Below, in pieces: positions 28,492-37,424 of a stretch of 64,000 nt of DNA. A program made the position numbers and the translations under genes. Numbering within the stretch: position 1 is the first letter of the stretch; the number at the start of each line of letters is the position of its first letter. The notes under the pieces were generated by a model that ran no database searches, had not been told where the DNA came from, and saw nothing but the letters and a program-made list of their open reading frames with translations. This DNA comes from Bacteroidetes bacterium ADurb.Bin012 (GTDB lineage: Bacteria; Bacteroidota; Bacteroidia; Bacteroidales; TTA-H9): the NCBI GenBank assembly GCA_002071415.1, contig MWFC01000002.1, forward strand, positions 96,366-160,365. The letters run 5' to 3'.

Positions 28492-29610
28492 TCAGGCCGA
28501 CCATTTTCCGGGAATAGTAGCTCCACAACGAGGACAACGGCCATTTTCTATCACCATTTTTTTTACCTTGAATCCTATCCTTTCTACTAAAGAGGTTTTG
28601 CATTTTGGGCAAAAGGTGGTGCCTTGCTCTGCTCCGGGAACATTACCTATATAAACATATTGCAGGCCATAATTTTCGGCAATTTTTTTTGCTCTTTCGA
28701 GAATGCTTACCGGGGTAGGTGGTAAACGATTCAGTTTGTACTGGGGATAAAAACGGCTGAAATGCAGCGGAGTATCTTTAAATCCATTGGAAGACAGCCA
28801 ACGACACATCTTATCGATCATTTTTTCATCATCGGTCCATTTAGGAACAATCAGATTGGTTATCTCGAGCCAGACTCCCTTTTGTTTGAGTTTGACCAAG
28901 GTATCGAGCACAGGCTGCAATGTGCCATTAGCAAGCATAGTATAAGTGTCGTCATCGAAAGCTTTCAGATCGATGTTAGCTGCATCTATATAATTGCAAA
29001 GTTCATCGAGAGGAGCAGGATTAATATATCCGTTCGAGATGAGTAGATTTTTTATACCGGCTTTTAGCGCTAGGCGAGAAGTTTCGAGTGTATATTCATA
29101 AAAACTAACGGGCTCAGAATAAGTATAGGCAATGCTTTGGCATTTTTGTGCCTTGGCTTGTTTCACAGCTTCTTCGGGTGAAAGTGAATAATTACGTGTT
29201 TTATCGGGGCTGGTTTGCGAAATTTCCCAATTCTGGCAGTTCAAACAGGTAAAGTTGCAACCAGCTATTGCCAAGGAGAATGATTGAGAACCAGGTAAAA
29301 AATGATAAAGTGGCTTCTTTTCGATAGGATCCACATGAATAGAACATGGATTCGACCAAGCAAGAGTAATTAAACGACCCTTTCGATTTTCTCTTACCCT
29401 GCAATCACCTCGTTTACCAAGCTCTATCGTACATGCATGAGGGCAAAGTTTACACTTGATTCCTCTCGGTGTGTTCATATAAAACATGGCTTCATGCCCC
29501 TCATCACCCAAACTAGCTGGATTCATGCTAAAGACATCCAACCCTTTCCATGCCAGAGCCATCCCACAAGCACCACATAACGAATTCTGTAAAAAATCCC
29601 TTCTTGTCAT
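28492..29610 (-). CDS. amrS: AmmeMemoRadiSam-system radical SAM protein
   Basis: A 372-residue radical SAM enzyme. The [4Fe-4S]-SAM motif is C118-x3-C122-x2-C125 (AGCNFTCLNC). Before it is a cysteine set C53, C56, C60 and C70, and at the end a zinc-ribbon pair (FCPKC ... RCPRCG), all typical of AmrS. The start at 29610 gives MTRRDFLQ, a twin-arginine-like N-terminus, so the protein may be exported; the longer start at 29646 would put 12 residues before it. AmrS normally sits with MEMO1 and AMMECR1 partners, which are not in this window. Their joint reaction is unknown. Confidence 0.87.
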   Translation of the reverse strand: MTRRDFLQNSLCGACGMALAWKGLDVFSMNPASLGDEGHEAMFYMNTPRGIKCKLCPHACTIELGKRGDCRVRENRKGRLITLAWSNPCSIHVDPIEKKPLYHFLPGSQSFSLAIAGCNFTCLNCQNWEISQTSPDKTRNYSLSPEEAVKQAKAQKCQSIAYTYSEPVSFYEYTLETSRLALKAGIKNLLISNGYINPAPLDELCNYIDAANIDLKAFDDDTYTMLANGTLQPVLDTLVKLKQKGVWLEITNLIVPKWTDDEKMIDKMCRWLSSNGFKDTPLHFSRFYPQYKLNRLPPTPVSILERAKKIAENYGLQYVYIGNVPGAEQGTTFCPKCKTSLVERIGFKVKKMVIENGRCPRCGATIPGKWSA

Positions 29611-29650
29611 GCTATTGTTTCCTTTACTTCCATAATTCCATTTCACAAAG

Positions 29651-30053
29651 TTACTTCATTTTAGAAAATTCAACAGAAGATTTATTAAATATTTTAAGCA
29701 TAGTTTCATGAAATGGATAAAAAATGAATGGAGTCTCTTTATCAAAAAAGCCCTTTGTGTTGAGATGGCGTATTATCGAGAACAAAATATTTACCGTTGA
29801 GAAAAGTTGCAGGGTAGATTTCCCACCGCCTGAATAATAATTGTTCGGGTTGAATCTTTTTGTAATTATCATCGTACTGAGTTTCTTCATGAGTACAAAC
29901 CTTTATAATAAGAACCCTGTTTTTAATGATGAAAATATCATGGTTTCTTTTGGGTATGAACAATTGGCCTGATATTTTGGAAAAGTTTTTTATACAATGA
30001 ATCCCTTGCCTGATTTTTTGTTTCGTTATGATTATTACCTGCCTCTTTTCCAA
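29651..30053 (-). pseudogene. small gene of unknown function with a frameshift at a T6 run
   Basis: Two overlapping minus-strand frames join at a run of six T near 29745. The upstream frame (from 30053) reads through FLNGKYFVLDNTPSQHKG and stops one codon past the T run, while the adjacent frame continues FFDKETPFIFYPFHETM to 29651. Joined, they give about 131 residues rich in Lys, Ile and Phe with no known motif. The joint protein looks more coherent than either half, so I read it as one gene with a slip. It could also be chance open frames in AT-rich DNA. Confidence 0.35.
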
Positions 30054-30616
30054 TATTCTATTCTTGAAATACGGCTATCTTATTAAATCCTCCTAACCTC
30101 ATAATAAATAGTTAAAATGTAAAGAGTAAATAATATTTTTTCATTCTTCTATTGCAGGATTAAATAAATTCATTCATAATACGTTACGAAATATGTAAGA
30201 AAGGGTTAAGTCAGGCTCGAGTCTTTCTCTTTTCGTATTCTGAAGGATTTCGTGATTTAAAAAAATGGAATAATCATTAAAATAATAAGATAAAAATATC
30301 CTTGGAAATTTTAAGCCCTTTATAAATGCAATAAACGGCAAAAAATATACACAAAAACAAATAATGATTAGATACAAACTTAAATCCAGATAAAACTGAA
30401 TTTTATTCGTTTCAAGTGAAAATTGGATTTTTAGAATTTTTAGTGCAATTGGTTATATTTGAATACTTTTCAATTTGTTTGATTAATTAGTGGGGAAAAA
30501 CAAATAAATTTTTCAAAGGATTTGTGGAAGTTTCCAGAAACTATTTTTATCAGATGATGATACTTTTTAACTTTATCGAAAATATCATTTTAATTTCGAT
30601 TTAAGTCGATAATTTT
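30054..30616. other. intergenic region, no gene seen
   Basis: About 560 bases of very AT-rich DNA (long A and T runs). Short open frames exist on the minus strand, but their composition is what AT-rich noncoding DNA gives. No terminator hairpin, repeat or RNA was recognised. Confidence 0.5.
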
Positions 30617-32683
30617 TTATAGTTTATAATTCATAATAGAAGCAATAATGCAGATGAGTGTAATAATGGATGCAGTGGCTGGGATACCCAAGAATGGGAT
30701 TAGGAAGAGTGTTGGAATCAACATGCCAAGTGTAGCACCCGCAAGATCGGCGGCATAGAATTTGGCTGCCAGAGTTTGAGAAGTAGCGAGACTAATTCTA
30801 TACAACAATCCCATGAGATAGGAAAGCCCAATCACGTCGGCAAAAATGATGAAGTAAGAAAGGAATTCTGGAAACCTCCATGGGCCAATACGGCTAAGAA
30901 TAGCAGAGGGGACCAACAAGGTCAATCCCATAAATAAAAGAACAAAAGAAGGTTTTGCATTTGAAAATGATTTCGAAAGAGAGCCTAAGGCTAAGCCCCC
31001 CATGAAAAGTCCAAAAATTAGACCGGTTAAAATATAAAGGTTGCCCAAAATGATTTGTGTAAGCAAAAGGATTAAAATTTGGCCTGTTGAGGCAGTAAAT
31101 CCACCTAAAAATACTATTATTCCTTTGCGGGGTTGGCGCCACAGAAGAATTATGATCAGCACGATAATTGCGGGGAAAATCCATAAAAGCTTAGCTGAAT
31201 TCAACCTGAGCCAGTAAAATGATTGAAAAGCAAAAGCCGAAGGACGAAAAGCAGTATTGAGTGGTGCATCCCGATCGAGTCGCGATAGGAGGTCATTGCT
31301 TTTGCTAATGAGTTCCTGAGGATCGAAATAGTTAGGATTCACATAGTTGGAAGCTACTGGAGGGTTTTTCATCAGAACATGCCAGTTAGGATTGAGCGGC
31401 GAATCAGAAGCGAGAAACCAAGTTTGAGTCCCGATAACAGGAAGAACTTGGCTAAAATATTTCGATAATGTCTGGTAAAGGCATGAATATACTCGAAGCA
31501 TTTGGCTTTCGGGATAATTTACGGCCGAAGGAAGCCTGCAACATATTATCCCATTATGATTCAATTTTTCTTTCAATAAGCAGAAAAATTCAACACATAA
31601 CCATCTATTGGAAGATAAATTTACGGGGTCGCTGTTGTTGATGATAATTACATCCCATGTTTCGTGCAGCGTTTTTATCTGATGAATGGCATCTCCTTTT
31701 TCAAGTCGAATATTCGGAATAGCCGGGCTTTTAATGAATTCTTCGATCCATGGCCATACAAAGGGATTGGGCTCGATGGCAACTATCTGGTCGAAATTCC
31801 ATGATTGGGTTTCCTCGAGCAGCCGTGGAACGATTTCCCCTAAAATCAACAGAGATTTTGCATAAGGTTTCTGTAGCATGGTAAAATGGAGATTTTCAGT
31901 CGGTTCGGGGCCTCGATAAGAACTACAATAGGGTTGCCCATTCACATAGATATTCGTATCTCCGTAGTACTCGGTAAGATGAAGCCTGCCTATGGGAGTC
32001 TCAAGCGTCGAAAGCAAATGCTGGCCTTCGAAAAGTTTTTGATTGGCTTTTTCTGGAAAATTTACCTTTATTAAAGGCACAATAATGAGTATAAACAGAA
32101 CCAATGTAAACAGGAATTTGAAACGGTATTGAATATTTAGCCAAAGGGTAGTATTGATGAAAGCAAGTGCAATGATCAGGTAGAAACTTATCTGATTATT
32201 CGGGAATAAAAGCAGCAAGACAATAGAAAAAATACCTGCCAGCATGCCACCAATGGATTCCATCCCGTAAATTTTCGGACCATCGGCTTGCAGCACAAGC
32301 CATGCATATAGCATTCCCGACAAGAAGCAAAAAGGAGCGAGCCAGACGAAAATAAATGCAGCTACCCAATGAATTGGAGGCATGACGCCTGCAATAAAAA
32401 TATGATTACGAAATGCAATTGCCAAAACATCCATAATTAGGGGAAAGAAACCCTGCATAACGAAGGCAATGGATGGAAATATACTATGTTTGCCAAAAAA
32501 TTGTTGCCCATTTATTTTTGTTCCCAAACCCGTAAACAACATCCAGATTGCAAGGCAAATTCCAGAAAGAATCTCATTCCCGTCAAAAAGCGCAAAAATG
32601 CTCCTTAACCAACTTATCTGCGTAAGCTGAGTTATTATTCCAAGAAATAATGCCGTAGAGTATTTGAAATGATTGTTTTTCAT
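30617..32683 (-). CDS. polytopic membrane protein with a central spermidine-synthase-like domain
   Basis: A 688-residue inner-membrane protein. Residues 1 to about 215 hold six or seven helices, about 225-440 form a soluble Rossmann domain like spermidine synthase (VAIEPNPF, GDAIHQI, DVIIINNSDP), and about 475-688 hold six or more further helices with MFS-like glycines. The order membrane-synthase-membrane is known for a family often called spermine/spermidine synthase-fused transporters. The glycine-rich SAM-loop (GGGxG) is here LILGEIVPR and so is degenerate, which makes catalysis doubtful. It stands alone between intergenic stretches. Confidence 0.75.
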   Translation of the reverse strand: MKNNHFKYSTALFLGIITQLTQISWLRSIFALFDGNEILSGICLAIWMLFTGLGTKINGQQFFGKHSIFPSIAFVMQGFFPLIMDVLAIAFRNHIFIAGVMPPIHWVAAFIFVWLAPFCFLSGMLYAWLVLQADGPKIYGMESIGGMLAGIFSIVLLLLFPNNQISFYLIIALAFINTTLWLNIQYRFKFLFTLVLFILIIVPLIKVNFPEKANQKLFEGQHLLSTLETPIGRLHLTEYYGDTNIYVNGQPYCSSYRGPEPTENLHFTMLQKPYAKSLLILGEIVPRLLEETQSWNFDQIVAIEPNPFVWPWIEEFIKSPAIPNIRLEKGDAIHQIKTLHETWDVIIINNSDPVNLSSNRWLCVEFFCLLKEKLNHNGIICCRLPSAVNYPESQMLRVYSCLYQTLSKYFSQVLPVIGTQTWFLASDSPLNPNWHVLMKNPPVASNYVNPNYFDPQELISKSNDLLSRLDRDAPLNTAFRPSAFAFQSFYWLRLNSAKLLWIFPAIIVLIIILLWRQPRKGIIVFLGGFTASTGQILILLLTQIILGNLYILTGLIFGLFMGGLALGSLSKSFSNAKPSFVLLFMGLTLLVPSAILSRIGPWRFPEFLSYFIIFADVIGLSYLMGLLYRISLATSQTLAAKFYAADLAGATLGMLIPTLFLIPFLGIPATASIITLICIIASIMNYKL

Positions 32684-33073
32684 TCGCTTAGAAATTTTTT
32701 ACAAAATAATTCCTTTAGCATTAATTCTAACCTATAAATTTTCCAACGAAAATACATTTTTTTATTCCATAATAAAAATATGATGGTAAGCCTTTTTATA
32801 TATACTTACTAATCAATATATTTTGGGATATCCTCTTCTGAATTTAGTGTTTTCTTGAAGATGAAATCTCTGCTAAGGTAAAATTTAATCTTCAAGTAAA
32901 TTTTCGAAACAGAGTAATATAATTTCAATGACGAATATTTTCTGATAAAATTCTGGTGAAAGGCATTACAATTCTTTCGTAAAAGTCGTTATCAGTCAAT
33001 GGAATGACAATTAACGAAGGCAAATAAATTCCACCTCAAGTTTTATGAACTTATAATTTATTTTTCGGTTAAT
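32684..33073. other. intergenic region, no gene seen
   Basis: About 390 AT-rich bases between the start of the membrane protein gene and the 3' end of the adenosine deaminase pseudogene, both leftward. Promoter elements of the membrane protein gene are expected near 32700. No repeat, RNA gene or protein relic was found. Confidence 0.5.
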
Positions 33074-34132
33074 TTATAGATATTCGCGTTTTACAGGCAT
33101 ACCTAAATCAGCCATTTCATCCAATACTCGATGAATGAGTTGAACTTTTTCGGAATGGTTGAGGAAGGCTGATTTGAATCCATTGATTATTAATACGATA
33201 AGATCTTTATCAGTAAATCAAAAATTTTTGATGGCAATCATATATTCGTTTGTAAGAGTAGTATTTAAAATTAAACGATTATCGGTATTCAGTGTAACTC
33301 TCAAGCCATAATCATAATAAAAGGGTATGGGGTGGTTTTGTAAACTGTCGACGGCTTTGGTTTGAACGTTCGATGTGATACATATTTCGATAGGAATGCG
33401 GTGGTCGTTCATGTAGTTCATCAGGTCGCCACTTTCGCGCAGTCGAGTACCATGTCCAATTCTGTTCGCGCTAACCATGTGAAGAGCCTGATGGATCGAT
33501 TCGGGACTGTATGCTTCACCGGCATGGACCGTCGCATTGATATTATTATTGATTATCAGCGAAAAAGCCTCTTTGAAATGTTTGGCAGGGAAACCATCTT
33601 CGGCTCCTGCAAGGTCGAAACCTACAATTCCTTTGTTTTTGAAAGCTACTGTAAGTTCTGCAGCCTTGAGCGATTCTTCTGGATTATTATGACGAATAGA
33701 ACAAATAATGATTCCTAATAATCATATTGAAATTACATTCGGCTCGTTTTTTTCCATTCAATACTGCCTGAACGACATCTACAACGACAAACCCTTTTGT
33801 GTATCCAATACCGGAGCAAATCGAATCTCAAGATACCTGATGTTTCCTTCTGCACAGTCTTGAGCCAGCTCATAGGTAGCCCTTTCAAGTGCCTCACGGG
33901 TCTGAAGAACTGATACAGGAATATCGAATGGTTTTAAATACTCTTCAAGACTTTCGCAAGTGAGAGGCGGAACTAGAATTTTTTTCATGTTTTCTTCGTC
34001 CCAAGCTGGTAATTCAATATTTTGCTCCTTCGCAAGTTCTAAAATAGTACCCATTCTTAATGATCCATCAAGATGACAATGAAGTTCAGCTTTGGGGAGA
34101 GATTTTACAAATTCGTAAGTTAATTCGGGCAT
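33074..34132 (-). pseudogene. adenosine deaminase, broken by two frameshifts and a stop
   Basis: The whole length of an adenosine/adenine deaminase (about 350 residues) can be followed. The N-terminus from 34132 has the zinc motif AELHCHLDGS and runs to APVLDTQKGL. A frameshift near 33780 leads to VVDVVQAVLNGKKRAE, a second near 33720 to IICSIRHNNPEESL, then FDLAGAEDGF, HAGEA and IGHGTRL, ITSNVQT, and LNTDNR. An in-frame TGA at 33218 (probably once a Gly codon) is followed by FTDKDLIVLIINGFKSAFL to the natural end at 33074. SGAEDG-, HAGE- and LNTD-type residues are kept, so the loss is recent. Three independent lesions make sequencing error unlikely. Confidence 0.85.
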
Positions 34133-34227
34133 ATCATTCTTTTTATCCGATATGTAAGCGGGTAGTTTTATGTTTCAAATATGATGCATAACTGGACGGG
34201 GTTTGCCATTATGATTCATGTATGATT

Positions 34228-34235
34228 TATTTTTG
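34228..34235 (+). promoter_or_regulatory. -7 box TATTTTTG (Bacteroidota type)
   Basis: An exact TAnnTTTG match with a TTTG at 34202-34205, 22 bases upstream. If used, transcription would start a few bases before 34245. That would favour the short start of the thioredoxin gene and an almost leaderless message. Confidence 0.4.
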
Positions 34236-34244
34236 TACAACCAA

Positions 34245-34802
34245 ATGGATTCATTCGTGAAATCTGCAAAATTAAGACTTGTTCTGTTTGTTGTGTTACT
34301 TACAACAACGATAGCATTTCAGCCTGAAGAAAAATCCACTGTTCAATGGCAGACATTCGAATCGGCCATTGCAAAAAACGAAGGAAAGATAAAGAAAAAG
34401 GTATTTATCGATGTATACACCGATTGGTGTGGTTGGTGTAAAAAAATGGATGCTACTACCTTTTCCGAAAAAGCCGTAGCATCTTACATGAATGAACACT
34501 TCTATTGTGGAAAATTGAATGCCGAACGATGTGATTCGATTAGATATAACGGAAAAATTTACGTGAATACTTGTCCATCTAGCAAAAAATCAGCACACCA
34601 GTTAGCTATTGCCTTACTTCAGGGTCGTATGTATTATCCTTCTTATGTGATACTGGATGAAAACAATCAGAAATTGACTTCTTTTGAAGGATACCTAAAA
34701 CCCGAAGAGATGATGCCAATACTCGTATATTTTGCCGAAAACCATTATCTTAAGATGTCGTGGGAAAATTTTAAAAAGGAATACGATGACCATAAGAAGT
34801 AA
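34245..34802 (+). CDS. exported thioredoxin-fold protein
   Basis: A 185-residue protein with an N-terminal hydrophobic signal (residues 9-24) and a thioredoxin domain. The active site is CGWC in DVYTDWCGWCKKMD, followed by a fold-typical PSYVILDENNQ. I start at the ATG at 34245 because it opens a compact signal peptide; an in-frame ATG at 34218 lies upstream of the likely promoter. It probably reduces or isomerises disulfides in the periplasm, or guards against stress; related DUF255-like proteins have no fixed substrate. It is divergent from the broken adenosine deaminase gene and stands alone. Confidence 0.8.
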   Translation: MDSFVKSAKLRLVLFVVLLTTTIAFQPEEKSTVQWQTFESAIAKNEGKIKKKVFIDVYTDWCGWCKKMDATTFSEKAVASYMNEHFYCGKLNAERCDSIRYNGKIYVNTCPSSKKSAHQLAIALLQGRMYYPSYVILDENNQKLTSFEGYLKPEEMMPILVYFAENHYLKMSWENFKKEYDDHKK

Positions 34803-34931
34803 ACCTCTGAGAACGTGTATCAATCGTTTATAATAACTATTCCAGAATTCTTATGGTTTATTCGAATTTTTTACGGGAAAAGAAATATTTATGTGAGAGA
34901 AGGAGGGAGTTATAAGTAATTATTTGACTTT

Positions 34932-36101
34932 TCAATCCTTTTGATGAGTGAGTATGGCATTCAATTTTTCCGAGGCATTTTCCCAACTGTAATTCTCGAT
35001 TACGAATCGATGTCCATTGAGGATTAATTTATTATAGAGTGCAGGGTTTACGAGTAAATCTATGATATGATTGGCATACTCTTCGGCCGAATCTCCTATC
35101 AGGATTTCTTCATTGGGAATTGCATGCAAGGCCTCATTGGCCAGTGAAGAGGTAATACAGGGTAGATGCATGGCCATAGCTTCGAGAAGTTTATTTTGTA
35201 AGCCTGTTCCAAGGCGCATGGGAGCTATAAAAATCATAGAAGTGTCGTACCATTCACGGATATCATCAACCCATCCTGTTACAATGGTATAAGTGTTGGC
35301 TAATCTTTTGATTTTTGGATGGGGTGTCGCTCCAGCCAGAACTAAATGAGCCTGGGGGAATTGTTTTCTCACAAGGGGCATAATCTCGTTGGCTAAATAA
35401 AATGCTGCGTCGATATTTGGCGGATATCCCATATTTCCTGTAAAGATTACTTCGTATTTCTTAATTGGAGATTTTGTTTCGAAATACTCGAAATCGACTC
35501 CATTTTCGATGATAAAAATTTTATATTTGTTAGGGTGAGGGAAAAGCTCTTTGTCGGGGCAGGAAATGAGAGTGTGATTATGAAACAAGTCGAATATTCT
35601 TCGTTCGTAACGCATCAGACGTTTGTATTCAAGATGGAAGAATGGTTTGAGAAGAAAATTGGCCTTTTCGTAACGACGTTTCATGCCTATTGAAAAAGTA
35701 TCCTGGAAGTCAATGGTTTTAGGAATATCAAAGTCATGGATGTATTCTGCAGTTCGAATCAGTTGACAATAAATATGGTTGGGTTTTACTTGACGGACGA
35801 TGGAATCAATTTCCTTCTTTACTTTTTTATTATAGAAATAACCTATTTGCAATGGCCATCCGCGAAAAAAGGCGCCAATGACATTAAGTAGTATTCCTAA
35901 TTTATTTAATTTCAAGAAATAAACTTCATCACAGAAGTTCAGCAGCTTATCTTTTGCCTGAGGATGGACCTTTTGGTCGGTAAGAGCTATGAGGGTAATT
36001 TGATGATATTTCGAAAGGCAACGGATTTGGTGATAAGCCCTGAGTTTATCTCCTTTTTCAAGTGGATAGGGCACGCGCGAAAGTATCACCAGTAATTTCA
36101 T
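34932..36101 (-). CDS. family 4 glycosyltransferase
   Basis: A GT-B fold enzyme of 389 residues expected to transfer a sugar to a lipid-linked or surface glycan in the cytoplasm. The N-terminal domain opens MKLLVILSRVPYPLEKGDKL. The C-terminal nucleotide-sugar domain has FTGNMGYPPN, VTGWVDD and the donor-site stretch LGTGLQNKLLEAMA, where the conserved Glu of the EX7E-type motif lies. The next gene upstream, 76 bases away on the same strand, encodes a second GT4 enzyme, so both likely build one glycan. Donor and acceptor cannot be told from sequence. Confidence 0.85.
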   Translation of the reverse strand: MKLLVILSRVPYPLEKGDKLRAYHQIRCLSKYHQITLIALTDQKVHPQAKDKLLNFCDEVYFLKLNKLGILLNVIGAFFRGWPLQIGYFYNKKVKKEIDSIVRQVKPNHIYCQLIRTAEYIHDFDIPKTIDFQDTFSIGMKRRYEKANFLLKPFFHLEYKRLMRYERRIFDLFHNHTLISCPDKELFPHPNKYKIFIIENGVDFEYFETKSPIKKYEVIFTGNMGYPPNIDAAFYLANEIMPLVRKQFPQAHLVLAGATPHPKIKRLANTYTIVTGWVDDIREWYDTSMIFIAPMRLGTGLQNKLLEAMAMHLPCITSSLANEALHAIPNEEILIGDSAEEYANHIIDLLVNPALYNKLILNGHRFVIENYSWENASEKLNAILTHQKD

Positions 36102-36177
36102 CCTTTATTCATTGTTGCATTCTTGCAAAATTACGAGTCCTTGGTCGAATGAAAAAATCAGAAAGGGCGAATATAGG

Positions 36178-37383
36178 TTAAGGAGTATATACAAGGCGAT
36201 GGTAAAAATGAGTGAGTTCGGTGATGAGTTTTCGTCTGTCATGTTCTTTCATGACGAGTAAGTGTGCATTACGTCCCAACTGGATAGCAAACTGTGGGTT
36301 ATCTATGCATTTTCGAATGGCTTCGAGAAATTGGTCGGGAGTAGAAGCCAGCAGGATATTTTCCCCTTCTGTATATTCTATCCCTTCGGCTCCAATGGGA
36401 GAGGCAATAACCGGCCTGCCATTAGCCATAGCTTCTATGATTTTCACCCGAATTCCACTACCGGCCAGCAAAGGAACAACCATAATCCACTTCGACAGCA
36501 TGAATTTTCGGGCATCTTCCACTTCACCCAAAACTACAACATTAGGCCAGAAACCATTCAAAAGCCATTCGGGCATATTTCGGCCAGCAAGATAAAATTT
36601 CAAAAAAGGAAAATTATCGTACACTTTTGGCCATACTTCTGACAGAAACCATTGAATACCTTCCTGATTCGGTATCCAATCCATGCTGCCAATATGAAAA
36701 AGCGAAGGGATTTCACAATCGTCATAAGTAGGTTCAGGAAATTGCGAACTATCTATCCCAAACGAAATATCAATGATGGGAACCCGTGTAAATGGTTTAA
36801 GGAATTCGGCATCTTTGCGAGTAATGGCAACAATTCCATCTGCTTTATCTAGAATCCCCAACTCGTATTTCCTTAAAGTTGTCCAGAGATGTTTAAGATA
36901 GACTTTTTTCGGTCCAGGCTTGCTGTTTTCCCATAATCGCTTCCAAATAAGGTGTTCGATGTTGTGCGTCCGCAATACGATACGGGCCATCGAATGATTC
37001 CTTATATCCGGGAGGTAGGGACATAAAAAGACGGTTTCCAGTTGGACGATGTCGAATTCATGCTCTTGGAGAATATTGATAAGTCTCCGGCGGAAAGTCT
37101 TCGAAATGAAACGTTCTACGTGATAAGATTTTCTGGCGAATAAATTGATAAAAGCTTTAAAGGGGCGAATATGAAGATCCACTTCGACTGCCTCTATGCA
37201 GGTAGCTTCCATATAGTCGGGAGGAATTAATTCCGGACGAAAGGGATATTTATAAGAGCTAACTGTCAAAACTTTCACCTGATGCCCCTGTTCGATCAGT
37301 CCTTCTATGAGCATATTCATTGCTATGGGACCTCCCTCACGGGCTGGAAACGGTGGCTTGTTGCATAAAAAGAGTATATCCAT
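36178..37383 (-). CDS. family 4 glycosyltransferase
   Basis: A 401-residue GT-B enzyme, distinct from its neighbour. The N-terminus is MDILFLCNKPPFPAREGGPI, with the basic/glycine loop of the acceptor domain. The C-terminal domain has HIGSMDWIPNQEG and the donor-binding stretch GSGIRVKIIEAMANG with its Glu, then SPIGAEGIEYTEG. The LptF/G-type permease gene ends 41 bases upstream on the same strand and the other GT4 gene follows 76 bases downstream. The grouping suggests lipopolysaccharide or another surface glycan, which is an inference from context. Confidence 0.85.
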   Translation of the reverse strand: MDILFLCNKPPFPAREGGPIAMNMLIEGLIEQGHQVKVLTVSSYKYPFRPELIPPDYMEATCIEAVEVDLHIRPFKAFINLFARKSYHVERFISKTFRRRLINILQEHEFDIVQLETVFLCPYLPDIRNHSMARIVLRTHNIEHLIWKRLWENSKPGPKKVYLKHLWTTLRKYELGILDKADGIVAITRKDAEFLKPFTRVPIIDISFGIDSSQFPEPTYDDCEIPSLFHIGSMDWIPNQEGIQWFLSEVWPKVYDNFPFLKFYLAGRNMPEWLLNGFWPNVVVLGEVEDARKFMLSKWIMVVPLLAGSGIRVKIIEAMANGRPVIASPIGAEGIEYTEGENILLASTPDQFLEAIRKCIDNPQFAIQLGRNAHLLVMKEHDRRKLITELTHFYHRLVYTP

Positions 37384-37424
37384 TTTTATTCTATTCGCAT
37401 ACTGAAGTGTTGATGATTCTCAGT

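Noticed and set aside
30174..30377. A 67-codon minus-strand frame in the AT-rich gap
   Set aside because: Its Phe, Ile, Tyr and Leu content is what AT-rich noncoding DNA gives, and no motif or neighbour supports it.
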